A stretch of DNA of 64,000 nt from Thermodesulfovibrio sp. (GTDB taxonomy: Bacteria > Nitrospirota > Thermodesulfovibrionia > Thermodesulfovibrionales > Thermodesulfovibrionaceae), in the NCBI GenBank assembly GCA_025057595.1, contig JANXBK010000001.1, positions 1 through 64,000 of the forward strand, given 5' to 3'. This document shows, piece by piece, positions 36,178 through 44,943 of this stretch. Made by a program: the position numbers and the translations under genes. Position 1 is the stretch's first letter. Every line of letters begins with the position of its first letter. The notes under the pieces are model-generated. The model searched no databases and was not told the origin of the DNA. It worked only from the letters and a program-made list of their open reading frames with translations.

Positions 36178-37783
36178 TTTTTACTTCTTTGAAACCTTTT
36201 ATCTTAGCACTCTTTAAAATTAGAGGATTATCAAGTTTTGTAATAAGACTCTTTACTTTTTCAGTTAGTTCCTGATTTTTGTTGTTAACCACTGCAAAGG
36301 GCCAGTTGGGAAGGTACTCTCCATAATCAAGAATTTTTATCTTTGAGATATCTACCTCATTTGCCCATACACTTAAGGCAGCCTCTCTTATAAATCCGGC
36401 GTCAGCTTCTCCTTTGTAAACTCCAATAATGACTTTCTCTTGTCTTTTTGCATCTATTAATTTAAAATCCCTTTGCAGATTAAAACCTTTTTTCTCAAGA
36501 TAAAGCTTTTGTGAGAGATAACCACCAGCTGAAGTGGGAGAGACAATCATTACTCTTTTCCCTTTAAGGTCTTCAAGTTTATTTATTCCACTGTCTTTTC
36601 TTGTAATTATTATGCCTCTGAATTTTTCATCACCGCATACTCCCTCCTCAGTAGTACAGTCTTCACCAACTGTTATTGCAAGTGGTTTTATAGGATATTT
36701 CTTTGATATTATTGAAAAAACATATGGATTTTGGTAGGAAAAATGGACTTTACCTTCGCTTACAATTTGAATAAACTCCTCAAAATTTTTTGGGATAAAT
36801 AACTTAAATTCATAGCCTGTTTTTTCCGATAGATATCTCATAAGTGGGTCATATCTTTTATATATAGTTAAAGGACTATAAAGAGGCAGTATCGCAACTT
36901 TAATAGTTTTGGGTCCATACTCAGTATAGTCAGAGCCTTTAAGATTTTTTATGAGCACTCTTATGTAATCAAAATCTCTATCCTCTGCTAAGATAAATCT
37001 TTCCACTTCCATTGATCTGTAGACTTCTTCATTTGATTTGTGAATAATGGCATCCTTTATTTTTTCTACTTCCTCCTTCTTTAAAGTATCTGAATAGGCA
37101 ATTAAAAATCTTGGAGTCGGTTCAGAGTATCTTATTATTTTTAATCCATCCTTAATATACTTGGTTGCTGTAGTTTCACTCATCGCACCTACATCATGGT
37201 CACCAATAAGCACAGAGAGAGCGACTCTTTGTTCTTTCCCAAGCATATCAACAGATTTAAAATCTCCTATAGAGATATCTACATCTCTAAGCATTGAAAG
37301 AGGAATTAAATAACTAAAGGAGGATTTTTCCTCTCCTAAAGCGAGTTTTTTCCCAAGAGAGTCAAATATTTTTTCAATACCTTTACCGTCTTTTGTTACA
37401 AACACACTTCTTGTCTCAGCTTTTCCGCCCTCAGGTTTAACTAAAGGTAGGATTTTTCCTTTAAGAAGCCATTTAAGTTCACAGTATGTGGCAGGATCCA
37501 CTATGAGAAGATGGATTTTTTCTTTTTTTATCTTATTTTCTAAATCTTTGAAATCTTTTGCTATTTCTATAACGACGGGCATTTGAATTTTATCAGATAT
37601 TAATCTTTTTAGGGGATAAAGTTTTTCATATATTACTCTTGGAGACTCCTCAGGGAGTGTACCAATAACTATAGGTTCTCTATTTTCAACAAATTTAGCT
37701 TGACTACTTTTTTCCTCCTGTATTTTACTGCAGGAAAGAGGCAGGATAAAAAGTAATAACACGACTAATTTAAGTAATTTCAT
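36140..37783 (-). CDS. Lipoprotein with two tandem PhnD-like binding domains
   Basis: Predicted envelope lipoprotein of 547 residues. The frame is open to 37873, but ATG 37783 gives a proper lipoprotein signal (hydrophobic 3-14, LPLSC with C18). Two PhnD-like domains follow, at about 45-290 and 300-540. The second has LPLYSPLTIYKRYDPL, FSYQNPYVF, SPTSAGGYLSQ and EADAGFIREA and resembles the PhnD protein at 16980. The first is more diverged. No transporter genes are adjacent; a kinase and a sigma-54 activator are. It therefore probably works as a ligand-sensing accessory of the kinase, similar in fold to the PhnD sensor domain of TtrS. The ligand is unknown. Confidence 0.8.
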   Translation of the reverse strand: MKLLKLVVLLLFILPLSCSKIQEEKSSQAKFVENREPIVIGTLPEESPRVIYEKLYPLKRLISDKIQMPVVIEIAKDFKDLENKIKKEKIHLLIVDPATYCELKWLLKGKILPLVKPEGGKAETRSVFVTKDGKGIEKIFDSLGKKLALGEEKSSFSYLIPLSMLRDVDISIGDFKSVDMLGKEQRVALSVLIGDHDVGAMSETTATKYIKDGLKIIRYSEPTPRFLIAYSDTLKKEEVEKIKDAIIHKSNEEVYRSMEVERFILAEDRDFDYIRVLIKNLKGSDYTEYGPKTIKVAILPLYSPLTIYKRYDPLMRYLSEKTGYEFKLFIPKNFEEFIQIVSEGKVHFSYQNPYVFSIISKKYPIKPLAITVGEDCTTEEGVCGDEKFRGIIITRKDSGINKLEDLKGKRVMIVSPTSAGGYLSQKLYLEKKGFNLQRDFKLIDAKRQEKVIIGVYKGEADAGFIREAALSVWANEVDISKIKILDYGEYLPNWPFAVVNNKNQELTEKVKSLITKLDNPLILKSAKIKGFKEVKNEDILLLKKLGN

Positions 37784-37812
37784 AGCGAAAACTAAGTTTA
37801 TAAATTTTTTTA

Positions 37813-37842
37813 AGTATAACGTAGCTTTTAATATTTCGTCAA
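37813..37842 (-). promoter_or_regulatory. Promoter of the PhnD-kinase-activator operon
   Basis: On the minus strand, TTGACG (37842-37837) and TATACT (37818-37813) are 18 bases apart, matching the sigma-70 consensus well. Transcription would start near 37806, about 23 bases before the lipoprotein ATG. Confidence 0.65.
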
Positions 37843-37873
37843 ATAGCCGTTTTGCCAATATAAGTTGTAGCAA

Positions 37874-37903
37874 TTGCCTGTTTTTAGGGTATCCGATTAT
37901 AAT
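37874..37903 (+). promoter_or_regulatory. Promoter of the cation/Ca2+ exchanger gene, near-leaderless
   Basis: TTGCCT (37874-37879) and TATAAT (37898-37903) are 18 bases apart. The ATG at 37912 is only 8 bases beyond the -10 box and no ribosome binding site is visible, so the message should be leaderless or nearly so. Confidence 0.6.
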
Positions 37904-37911
37904 TTTTATTT

Positions 37912-38919
37912 ATGACTGTTGAGATTCTAATTTTATTTGTAAATCTTGTTTTAATTTTAGTTGGTGCAGAGATTTTTACTAATGGAGTAGAAGTTTTTGC
38001 TAAAAGATTTTCTTTAACTCAAGCAGTAGCTGGTAGTATATTAGCAGCGATGGGAACAGCTCTTCCAGAGACAATTTTACCTCTGGTAGCAATTTTACTT
38101 CATAAGGGTGAAGCAGGTCATTCAATAGGAGTTGGTGCCATACTGGGAGCTCCATTTATGCTGTCTACCTTAGCTTTTTTTCTTATAGGACTGACAGGTT
38201 TTTTAAGTAGTATTTTAAAAAGAAGAGAGTTTTCGTTTGATATAGAGATTTCAACTGTAAAGAGAGATTTAATATTCTTTATTTTAATGTATTCGTGTGG
38301 TATATTTTTACCAATGGTTGTAGAAAAAGCTTTTATTGTAGTTATGTTATTAATATTTGGATATGTTTTCTATCTTTACAAAACCCTAAAAAGTTCAAGT
38401 AAAGAAATAATACAAGAAGAAAAGCTGCATTTTGAAAGATTTTTGGAAAGAATCCCATTAATATCAAGATTCAAAAGCTTACTGACGTCTTTACAAATAT
38501 TAATTGCAGTTTTTGTAATGATTGAGGGTGCGCAAGGATTTGTGAAAGCATTACAGAAGCTTTCAGAGAGTTTTAATTTTGACCCATTGATATTCTCTTT
38601 GTTAGTAGCTCCAGTTGCAACAGAGCTTCCAGAAAAGGTTAATTCTATAATTTGGACTTTGAAGGGCAGAGATACGCTTGCAATAGGAAATGTAACAGGT
38701 GCTATGGTTTTTCAGTCAACTTTTCCAGTTGCTATAGGAATTCTTTTTACTGAATGGAATATAAAAGGTTATGCACTTCTAAGTGCTTGTTTAGTATTGT
38801 TTATAAGTTTAATTATTTTAGGAGGAACTCTCTTAAGAAGAAGAGTTCCTCCTTTTCTCTTAATATTTTCAGGTGTTTTTTATATTTTATACATTATGAT
38901 TGTATTAGTAACGTTATGA
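37912..38919 (+). CDS. Cation/Ca2+ exchanger (CaCA family, YrbG-like)
   Basis: Membrane antiporter of 335 residues with about ten helices. The two alpha-repeat ion-binding motifs are seen as GSILAAMGTALPETI near residue 41 and LLVAPVATELPEKVNSI near 230, each with the acidic residue that binds the cation. It would exchange Ca2+ or a similar ion for Na+ or H+. The start follows a near-leaderless promoter. A perfect 11-base inverted repeat lies within the last part of the gene. It converges on the ferritin-like gene with 1 base between. Confidence 0.82.
   Translation: MTVEILILFVNLVLILVGAEIFTNGVEVFAKRFSLTQAVAGSILAAMGTALPETILPLVAILLHKGEAGHSIGVGAILGAPFMLSTLAFFLIGLTGFLSSILKRREFSFDIEISTVKRDLIFFILMYSCGIFLPMVVEKAFIVVMLLIFGYVFYLYKTLKSSSKEIIQEEKLHFERFLERIPLISRFKSLLTSLQILIAVFVMIEGAQGFVKALQKLSESFNFDPLIFSLLVAPVATELPEKVNSIIWTLKGRDTLAIGNVTGAMVFQSTFPVAIGILFTEWNIKGYALLSACLVLFISLIILGGTLLRRRVPPFLLIFSGVFYILYIMIVLVTL
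38821..38852 (+). repeat. Inverted repeat inside the exchanger gene
   Basis: GGAGGAACTCT (38821-38831) and AGAGTTCCTCC (38842-38852) are perfect 11-base complements around a 10-base spacer, followed by the T-rich TTTTCTCTTAATATTTT. It has the form of an intrinsic terminator but lies about 65 bases before the exchanger stop codon. Confidence 0.5.
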
Positions 38920-38920
38920 A

Positions 38921-39217
38921 TTACTCTTCTTCCTTTTCTTCTAAAAGTTCCTCTACCTCTTCTTTACCCTCTTCAAGCTCGTCTTCCTGTTCTTCATCAT
39001 TCATAAGAAGAAGTGTTAAAAACTCACCTACGTGAGTTTTTTCTTCTCTTGCTATGTCAAGGAAAATTGTTTTAATATTTTCATCATTTGTTAAAGCTGC
39101 AAGTTGCTCATAAAGATTGATAGCATCTAACTCAGCAATTAATCCGATTCTCAAAATTTGTCTGTTAATGTCTTCTTTTGTTAAATTCTCCATTGAAAAA
39201 GGTATTTTAGAAAGCAT
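38921..39217 (-). CDS. Ferritin-like diiron protein (encapsulated-ferritin-like)
   Basis: A 98-residue helical protein. It has ELDAINLYEQLA and REEKTHVGEFLTLL, where E-x(n)-EExxH provides a diiron or ferroxidase site like that of encapsulated ferritins and rubrerythrin-like proteins. The frame opens at 39232, but ATG 39217 is chosen because GGGAGGTG sits right before it. The last 25 residues are extremely acidic (EEGKEEVEELLEEKEEE). No encapsulin shell gene is present in the window. It likely stores or oxidises iron or handles peroxide; database names such as demethoxyubiquinone hydroxylase family would be misleading. Confidence 0.75.
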   Translation of the reverse strand: MLSKIPFSMENLTKEDINRQILRIGLIAELDAINLYEQLAALTNDENIKTIFLDIAREEKTHVGEFLTLLLMNDEEQEDELEEGKEEVEELLEEKEEE

Positions 39218-39298
39218 AATAGCACCTCCCATTTTTAATTAATTATTATACTCAAAAAAGTGTTAAAATTAAAGTAATTAAATTTAGGAGGATTAGAA

Positions 39299-39640
39299 AT
39301 GAGACCAGAATTAAAAATTATAGGAGCCTTTCTTATAGGAGGAGTTATTGGTGCTACAGTAGCACTTCTTTATGCACCTCAATCTGGAAAAGAAACAAGA
39401 AGGGAAATTAAAAAAAGGGCTAAAGAGCTAAGAAAAAAGACTAAGAAGGCGGTTGAGAATCTATACAGTGAAGTTGAAGAGCTTGCAGAGACCCTGAAAG
39501 ACAGACTTAAAGAAATAAAAGAAAGGGGGCAAGAGCTAACATCAGATGCAAAAAAAGAGATTTTATATCAAATTGAAAAGCTTTTAAAAATTCTTCAAGA
39601 AAGAAAGAAGGCTTTGGAGAGTTTGATTGAAGGTAAATAG
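39299..39640 (+). CDS. YtxH-domain protein
   Basis: A 113-residue protein with an N-terminal glycine-rich membrane helix and the YtxH signature GAFLIGGVIGATVALLYAPQ, then SGKETRREIKKRAKELRKK. The rest is a long charged amphipathic or coiled-coil region (about 45-110). YtxH proteins are general-stress or membrane-associated proteins of unknown mechanism. An AGGAGG precedes the ATG. The stop overlaps the mutS2 start. Confidence 0.85.
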   Translation: MRPELKIIGAFLIGGVIGATVALLYAPQSGKETRREIKKRAKELRKKTKKAVENLYSEVEELAETLKDRLKEIKERGQELTSDAKKEILYQIEKLLKILQERKKALESLIEGK

Positions 39641-41957
39641 AACTCTTCAGGATTTAGATTTTTATAAAATTCTGAGTTTTATAAAAGATTACTCTCATTC
39701 AGAGGCAACAGTAAAAACTATTCAGAGTTTTTATCCCTGTGAGAAAATAGAAGATGCAAAAATACTTTTAGAAGAGTTTTCTGAAATTAGAGAGTTTTTT
39801 GACAAAGGCAATCAGTTTCCTATTTCTTTTTTTCCTGATATAACTAATTTAATTGAAAAAGCAAAAAAAGAGGGAGTATTTTTTGAGCCTTCTGAACTTG
39901 CAGAATTTTTAAAGGTTTTAAAATTAGTAGAGAAAACTATAATCTTCATTGATGAGCTAAAAAAATATAAAGTTATAAATAAAAGAATAAAAGAGTTTTT
40001 AGGAGAGTTTGTTTTCTCAGATATAAGCTTTCTTTTAAGAAAGCTTGATTTAACAGTAGATGAAGAGGGGAATCTTCTTGATTCAGCCTCGCAAATGCTT
40101 AAGTATTTGAGAAAACAGATAAAGATTACTGAAGAAAGAATTAAGATTAAATTAGAAGAAATAATCAGTCGTCCAGATGTGGAAGTATTTCTACAGGACA
40201 GATTTATTACAAAGAGAAATAATAGATGGGTAATTCCTGTAAGAATGGATTCAAAAGGACAGATAAAAGGGATACTACATGATATTTCAAGGTCTGGTGA
40301 GACAGCTTTTATTGAGCCCGAAGAGATAACAGCTTTTTCAAAAAGAGTTGAAGAGCTTAAAGTTGAAGAGAGAGTTGAAGAAATAAGGATTCTTAAAGAA
40401 CTCTCTTATAGTATCTTTAAAGAGAGTGAAAAGATTGAAAGATACTTCAATCTTCTTGTTTATTTTGACAGATTGAACGCAATATATAAATTTGCACAAA
40501 GATTTAAAGCTAATGTACCAGAGCTTACGGAGAAAAGATATTACCGTTTAGTAGATGCAAGACATCCTATACTGCTACTGTCAAAGGAGAGTGTGGTTCC
40601 TTTAAATCTTGAATTAAGTGATAAAAAAGTTTTACTTATTACAGGACCTAATGCAGGTGGTAAAACAGTAGCACTTAAGACAATAGGTTTACTGACAGCT
40701 ATGGCTTTGTCTGGCCTTCCTATTCCTGCAAATCCGTCTACAGTAATTCCTTTTTTTAACTCTATTTATGTTGATTTATATCATGAAGGTAGTATTGAAG
40801 AGCATCTTTCAAGCTTTACATCTCATCTAATGAAAATCAAAGAGATTATTGATAAAGCAGACTCTCAAAGTCTAATTCTTCTTGATGAGATAGGTACAAA
40901 TACAGATCCAGAGGAAGGCTCAGCACTTGCCTGTGCGATACTTGATGAGTTAAGTAGTATAGGTGCTCTTACTGTTGCTACAACACATTTGAGCAAAGTT
41001 AAAATCTTTGCAGCTACTCAAGAAACAATGGAAGTTGCATCAATGCTTTTTGATGAAAAAACAATGACTCCTCTATATAAATTAGAAAAGGGAGTCATAG
41101 CTCCCTCTTATGCTTTATATGTTGCTAAAAAATATGGATTTCCAGAAAGAATTCTAAAGAAAGCTTATGAGTTAAAAGGTACAGAAGACACGAGAATTTA
41201 TGAGATTGTAAAAGAGCTTGAATTAGTAAAATCAGAGTATGAAACAAAGCTAAAGGAGCTGGAAGAGCTAAAGCACCAGATTTTAAAAGATAGGGAGAGA
41301 ATAAGGAATGAAATTATGAAGATTGAGGAAAAAAGAAAAAAGACAATTGAACAGGCAAAAGAGGAGGCACAGCAATTTATTAGTAAAATGAAAAAAGAAA
41401 TTAGTAGACTTTATGAAGAGGCCAAAAAAGCTGATAAACAGAGACTTAAGGAGATTTCAAAAAAGCTCTATGAGTTGTCTTCAGAGTTTTACAAAAAAGA
41501 AAATAAACTTTCAGAGATAATAAAAGTTGGCGATTATGTAAAAGTAGGAAGTTTAAATCTTTCAGGAAGAGTCTTAAGTATAGAAGGTAGCAAAGTAAAG
41601 ATTCAGACAGATAAACTTCAGATTGAAGCAGACCTCGATGAGCTTGAAAAAATTCATAAAGATATAAAAACTGAAGAATCTTTTAGATTTGAAAAATCTG
41701 AAGAGTTTGAAAAAGTAGACATAAAAGTTGACGTTAGAGGATTAAGAGTTGATGAGGCAGTATCTAAGCTTGAAAGATTTATTAACGATATTTTGTTAGC
41801 AGATTTATCAGTAGGGATAATAATACATGGTGTTGGCAAGGGTGTATTAAGAGATGCCATAAGAGACTATCTAAAGGAGCATCCCTTAGTCAAAAGTTTC
41901 AGAAAAGGTGATCACGAGGAAGGAGGTGATGGAGTTACCATCTTTGAGTTAAGATGA
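39627..41957 (+). CDS. mutS2: Endonuclease MutS2
   Basis: A 776-residue MutS2 protein, which resolves branched DNA and stalled or collided ribosomes in different bacteria. It has the MutS core with Walker A GPNAGGKT, LILLDEIGTNTDPEEG (Walker B) and ATTHLSKVK, then a long coiled coil (about 510-630), a KOW-like part and a C-terminal Smr domain (VDVRGLRVDEAV, GIIIHGVGKGVLR). The start is TTG at 39627 after GGAGA, overlapping the ytxH stop by 14 bases. The stop overlaps the next gene (ATGA). Confidence 0.93.
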   Translation: MKVNRTLQDLDFYKILSFIKDYSHSEATVKTIQSFYPCEKIEDAKILLEEFSEIREFFDKGNQFPISFFPDITNLIEKAKKEGVFFEPSELAEFLKVLKLVEKTIIFIDELKKYKVINKRIKEFLGEFVFSDISFLLRKLDLTVDEEGNLLDSASQMLKYLRKQIKITEERIKIKLEEIISRPDVEVFLQDRFITKRNNRWVIPVRMDSKGQIKGILHDISRSGETAFIEPEEITAFSKRVEELKVEERVEEIRILKELSYSIFKESEKIERYFNLLVYFDRLNAIYKFAQRFKANVPELTEKRYYRLVDARHPILLLSKESVVPLNLELSDKKVLLITGPNAGGKTVALKTIGLLTAMALSGLPIPANPSTVIPFFNSIYVDLYHEGSIEEHLSSFTSHLMKIKEIIDKADSQSLILLDEIGTNTDPEEGSALACAILDELSSIGALTVATTHLSKVKIFAATQETMEVASMLFDEKTMTPLYKLEKGVIAPSYALYVAKKYGFPERILKKAYELKGTEDTRIYEIVKELELVKSEYETKLKELEELKHQILKDRERIRNEIMKIEEKRKKTIEQAKEEAQQFISKMKKEISRLYEEAKKADKQRLKEISKKLYELSSEFYKKENKLSEIIKVGDYVKVGSLNLSGRVLSIEGSKVKIQTDKLQIEADLDELEKIHKDIKTEESFRFEKSEEFEKVDIKVDVRGLRVDEAVSKLERFINDILLADLSVGIIIHGVGKGVLRDAIRDYLKEHPLVKSFRKGDHEEGGDGVTIFELR

Positions 41958-42400
41958 AAACAGTAGGAGTTATTGGTGCCGGCAAAGCAGATGATGAACT
42001 TTTAAGATTGGCAGAAGATTTAGGAAGGCTTATAGCTAAGAATGGCCTTATACTTATCACAGGAGGGCTTAAGGGAGTTATGGAAGCAGCCTGTCGTGGA
42101 GCATGCTCAGAAGGAGGTATAACTGTTGGAATTCTTCCAACCTTAGATAAGCAAGATGCAAATCCATACGTAAGAGTTCCTATTCCAACTGGAATGGGAG
42201 AGATGAGGAATATTCTTGTTGTAAGAGCATCAGATGTTTTAATTGCAGTTGGTGGAGAGTATGGCACTTTAAGTGAGATAGCTTTTGCATTAAAAACAGG
42301 CAAAAAAGTTATAGGTATTAAAACATGGAAGATACCTGGAGTTATTGAAGCAGCTTCAGCGGAGGAAGCCTTCAGGATTGCCTTAAGTTTTATCTTTTAA
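41954..42400 (+). CDS. LOG-like protein, TIGR00725 type
   Basis: A 148-residue Rossmann-like protein with VIGAGKADD, ITGGLKGVMEAACRGA and AVGGEYGTLSEIAFALK. It belongs to the small LOG-related TIGR00725 group, of unknown function, possibly nucleotide-binding. It is coupled to mutS2 by a 4-base overlap. It is distinct from the LOG protein at 13080. The gene converges on the glycosyltransferase gene, 8 bases away. Confidence 0.82.
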   Translation: MKTVGVIGAGKADDELLRLAEDLGRLIAKNGLILITGGLKGVMEAACRGACSEGGITVGILPTLDKQDANPYVRVPIPTGMGEMRNILVVRASDVLIAVGGEYGTLSEIAFALKTGKKVIGIKTWKIPGVIEAASAEEAFRIALSFIF

Positions 42401-42408
42401 AGTTTATC

Positions 42409-44538
42409 TTATCTGCCCCAAATAATTTCAACTGCGGAGAATTTAATAGATTTCTTAATTAATTCCTCAAAATTAATATCACTTCTACCTTTTACTGCAA
42501 TGGCGTATTGGAAGTTACCAAGAAGCCTACTGTTAAGATAAAGAGACTTAAAACTTTCAAGGATTATTACTTTTGTTATATCTGATGCTACATTGACAAT
42601 CTTGTCGTCAGATAGTTTCAACTCAAATCCAAAAGGAGTTATTCCCTCAAGTACTGTTCCAGGGATTAAAGGTTCAGTAAAGATATATACCTCATCAAAT
42701 CCGACTTTTTTAAGGGCATAGTGAAGACTCCAAGGTTTCCAACGTGTTACATGATTTGGTGGATAGTCTCCATTCCACCATTTATATTTTCTGTAACCTT
42801 TAGCTATGTTTTCAAATTTATAAAAGGGTGGACAACTAAGAATTAAGATTCCCCTTTCTTTAAGAAGGGAGTAAATGTCACTTAAAAACTTAACTGGCTC
42901 ATAGACATGTTCAATAACTTCAAAAGCAGTTATTATATCATAAGGTTTTTGATACTCTTCTGGAAGCTCATCAAAAGAAAGGGCCTGCACAACGTTTAGT
43001 TTAAATTTATCTTTTGCTATTTTTGCTGCTTTTTCAGAGGCTTCTGTCCCGTATACTTCAAAGCCTAAATTTCTTGCAATAAGCATAAAAAATCCTGTTG
43101 AACAGCCTACATCAAGGAGTCTTCCTTTTGGAATTTGGGATAAAATTGGAAGTAACACATTAAATCTAGGCAGCCTACTCCATCTCTCAATTTCAACATT
43201 TTCTTCTTCTGTACTGAGATAGGATTCATAGGATATATTTGTAAAGATTAATAAATCTCTATGTTCTCTTTCATAGGCTTTTTCATAATCCATTACCTTC
43301 ATAGGATAGACAAACTGAAGTCCACAAGAGGGACACTCAAAAACTCTTGAGTTATTTATAACTTCAAAAAGGGGAATCTTACCCGAGAAATCACAAACTA
43401 TACATTTTTGTGGTTTTTCATAATTCTTCTGGGATAGCAATTCAGCATCTTTAAGAGCAGAATAGATCACTTTTGGTGGTATGCTTTCAATGCAAGGACT
43501 GTAAAATTGCTTTTTAATTTGTGCCTCTATGCAAGGCTCTGCTGTAGCGTGTCTCATGCAGGGTGAAACACAACTCTGTCCCTTGTAGTTCGGTGATATA
43601 GGAATCACAGTTGGATAATTTCCAGCTCTTAGCTCCGCGTCAATTGGTCCTGAAATTAGCACTGTTGGCTTTTCAAATCCTGCAGCTATATGAAGTGTTG
43701 CTGTATCAGCTGTAATTACAGCATCAGAAAGGGCAACAGAAGCAATTAGGTATTGTATATTTTTCATAAAAACAGACAGATTTGCAGCTCTTATTCCATA
43801 AACATCGAGAGCTGTTTCTACTGTTATGTCTTCCTCTGGTAAGGAGCATACTACAGGAACATACTCATCCCAAATAAGATTTTCGAGCTCTTTTAAAAGC
43901 CTTGGTGGAAGTGTTCTATGAATTGAGGAGGCAAGATAGTGAAAAAGTAAGATTTTCTTCCCACCAGAAGCTTCACGAATTTTATCAAAAATCTCTTTCA
44001 TTTCGTTTAAAACTGCTTCGTCAACTACTATATCAGGTATCTCTTTCTCAGATTTGTAAATATAAAGCTTCCAAAGGTAGTAATCAATGAGACTTAAATT
44101 GTCAAACTGAGGAGTATTAACCATTTCAACGGCCTTTACGATATAGTCTGCCTTTACTACTTCTTTAAGAGGAACAGGCATTGGAAGAAGATTATCTATG
44201 TAAGGTAATCCTTCAAGAACTGGTCTTGCCCTGCCGGAAATTGTCACGTTAAGTGTCATTGTTGGATATTTTTTCTTTATTTCTCTAAGTGCAGGTGTCA
44301 TACATAAAGCATCACCAATTGCTGCTTGAGCTATCACAAGAAGTGTTTTCCCCTCAAGTGGTTCACCTCTGTAAAAAGGTGGAAGAACACTATGGGTCTG
44401 TTCAAAGGATGACTTAATGTTTTCTGCTAAAAGATTAAAAACATCATCTGCGAATAAAAATTTGTCTCCTGGTTTAATTTTAAACTCATAGCCATTAAAT
44501 CTTATTTCAAGTTTAGTCTTTGCTTTCCAAACCTTCAT
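42409..44538 (-). CDS. Fused GT9-like glycosyltransferase, zinc ribbon and SAM methyltransferase
   Basis: A 709-residue three-part protein. Residues 65-370 resemble a GT9 heptosyltransferase (LLVIAQAAIGDALCMTPALREI, SDAVITADTATLHIAAGFEKP in part). Residues 379-405 hold a zinc ribbon (C379, C382, C402, C405). Residues 455-640 are a SAM methyltransferase (LLDVGCSTG at 474-482, then ITAFEVIEHV and a typical C-terminal strand set). It overlaps fliW by 4 bases and so belongs to the flagellar operon. It may glycosylate and methylate a sugar on flagellin, but this rests only on context. Confidence 0.78.
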   Translation of the reverse strand: MKVWKAKTKLEIRFNGYEFKIKPGDKFLFADDVFNLLAENIKSSFEQTHSVLPPFYRGEPLEGKTLLVIAQAAIGDALCMTPALREIKKKYPTMTLNVTISGRARPVLEGLPYIDNLLPMPVPLKEVVKADYIVKAVEMVNTPQFDNLSLIDYYLWKLYIYKSEKEIPDIVVDEAVLNEMKEIFDKIREASGGKKILLFHYLASSIHRTLPPRLLKELENLIWDEYVPVVCSLPEEDITVETALDVYGIRAANLSVFMKNIQYLIASVALSDAVITADTATLHIAAGFEKPTVLISGPIDAELRAGNYPTVIPISPNYKGQSCVSPCMRHATAEPCIEAQIKKQFYSPCIESIPPKVIYSALKDAELLSQKNYEKPQKCIVCDFSGKIPLFEVINNSRVFECPSCGLQFVYPMKVMDYEKAYEREHRDLLIFTNISYESYLSTEEENVEIERWSRLPRFNVLLPILSQIPKGRLLDVGCSTGFFMLIARNLGFEVYGTEASEKAAKIAKDKFKLNVVQALSFDELPEEYQKPYDIITAFEVIEHVYEPVKFLSDIYSLLKERGILILSCPPFYKFENIAKGYRKYKWWNGDYPPNHVTRWKPWSLHYALKKVGFDEVYIFTEPLIPGTVLEGITPFGFELKLSDDKIVNVASDITKVIILESFKSLYLNSRLLGNFQYAIAVKGRSDINFEELIKKSIKFSAVEIIWGR

Positions 44539-44942
44539 TTAATTGGCTCTTTAAAGCTGTACCGTTCATCTTCAAGGAGAATCTGGACTCCGATCTTTTT
44601 ATTTTTGTTTATAACAAAAGGAGATTTAAGATTAGCGGCTACTCCATCATTGTATTTAAGTAAAGCTACGTATACTTCAAGTTCCTCTTCAGTTTTTGCT
44701 TCTAAAACTGATACAATCTCATCACTTAACTCAAATCCATAAGTAGGAAAATATTTAAAAGGAGACACAATGAGCATTGCTGCCTCTGGATCATCAACAG
44801 CAATGAGCCATTTAACTGGGTTAACACACTCTCTTATGACAAATCTTTCAAAAGGAAGTCCGGGAATTCCCATAGGAAAGTATATTATTTCTGTCTCTTC
44901 AATCTGAATTTCTCCAAATCTTTCGGTTTTAAGTTTTATCAT
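44535..44942 (-). CDS. fliW: Flagellar assembly factor FliW
   Basis: A 135-residue FliW protein with FGEIQIEETEIIYFPMGIPGLP at the N-terminus (in part) and PEAAMLIVSPFKYFP. FliW binds the CsrA translational repressor and also flagellin, releasing CsrA as flagellin is secreted. It lies one base after csrA in the same operon, the classical pairing. Confidence 0.93.
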   Translation of the reverse strand: MIKLKTERFGEIQIEETEIIYFPMGIPGLPFERFVIRECVNPVKWLIAVDDPEAAMLIVSPFKYFPTYGFELSDEIVSVLEAKTEEELEVYVALLKYNDGVAANLKSPFVINKNKKIGVQILLEDERYSFKEPIK

Positions 44943-44943
44943 C

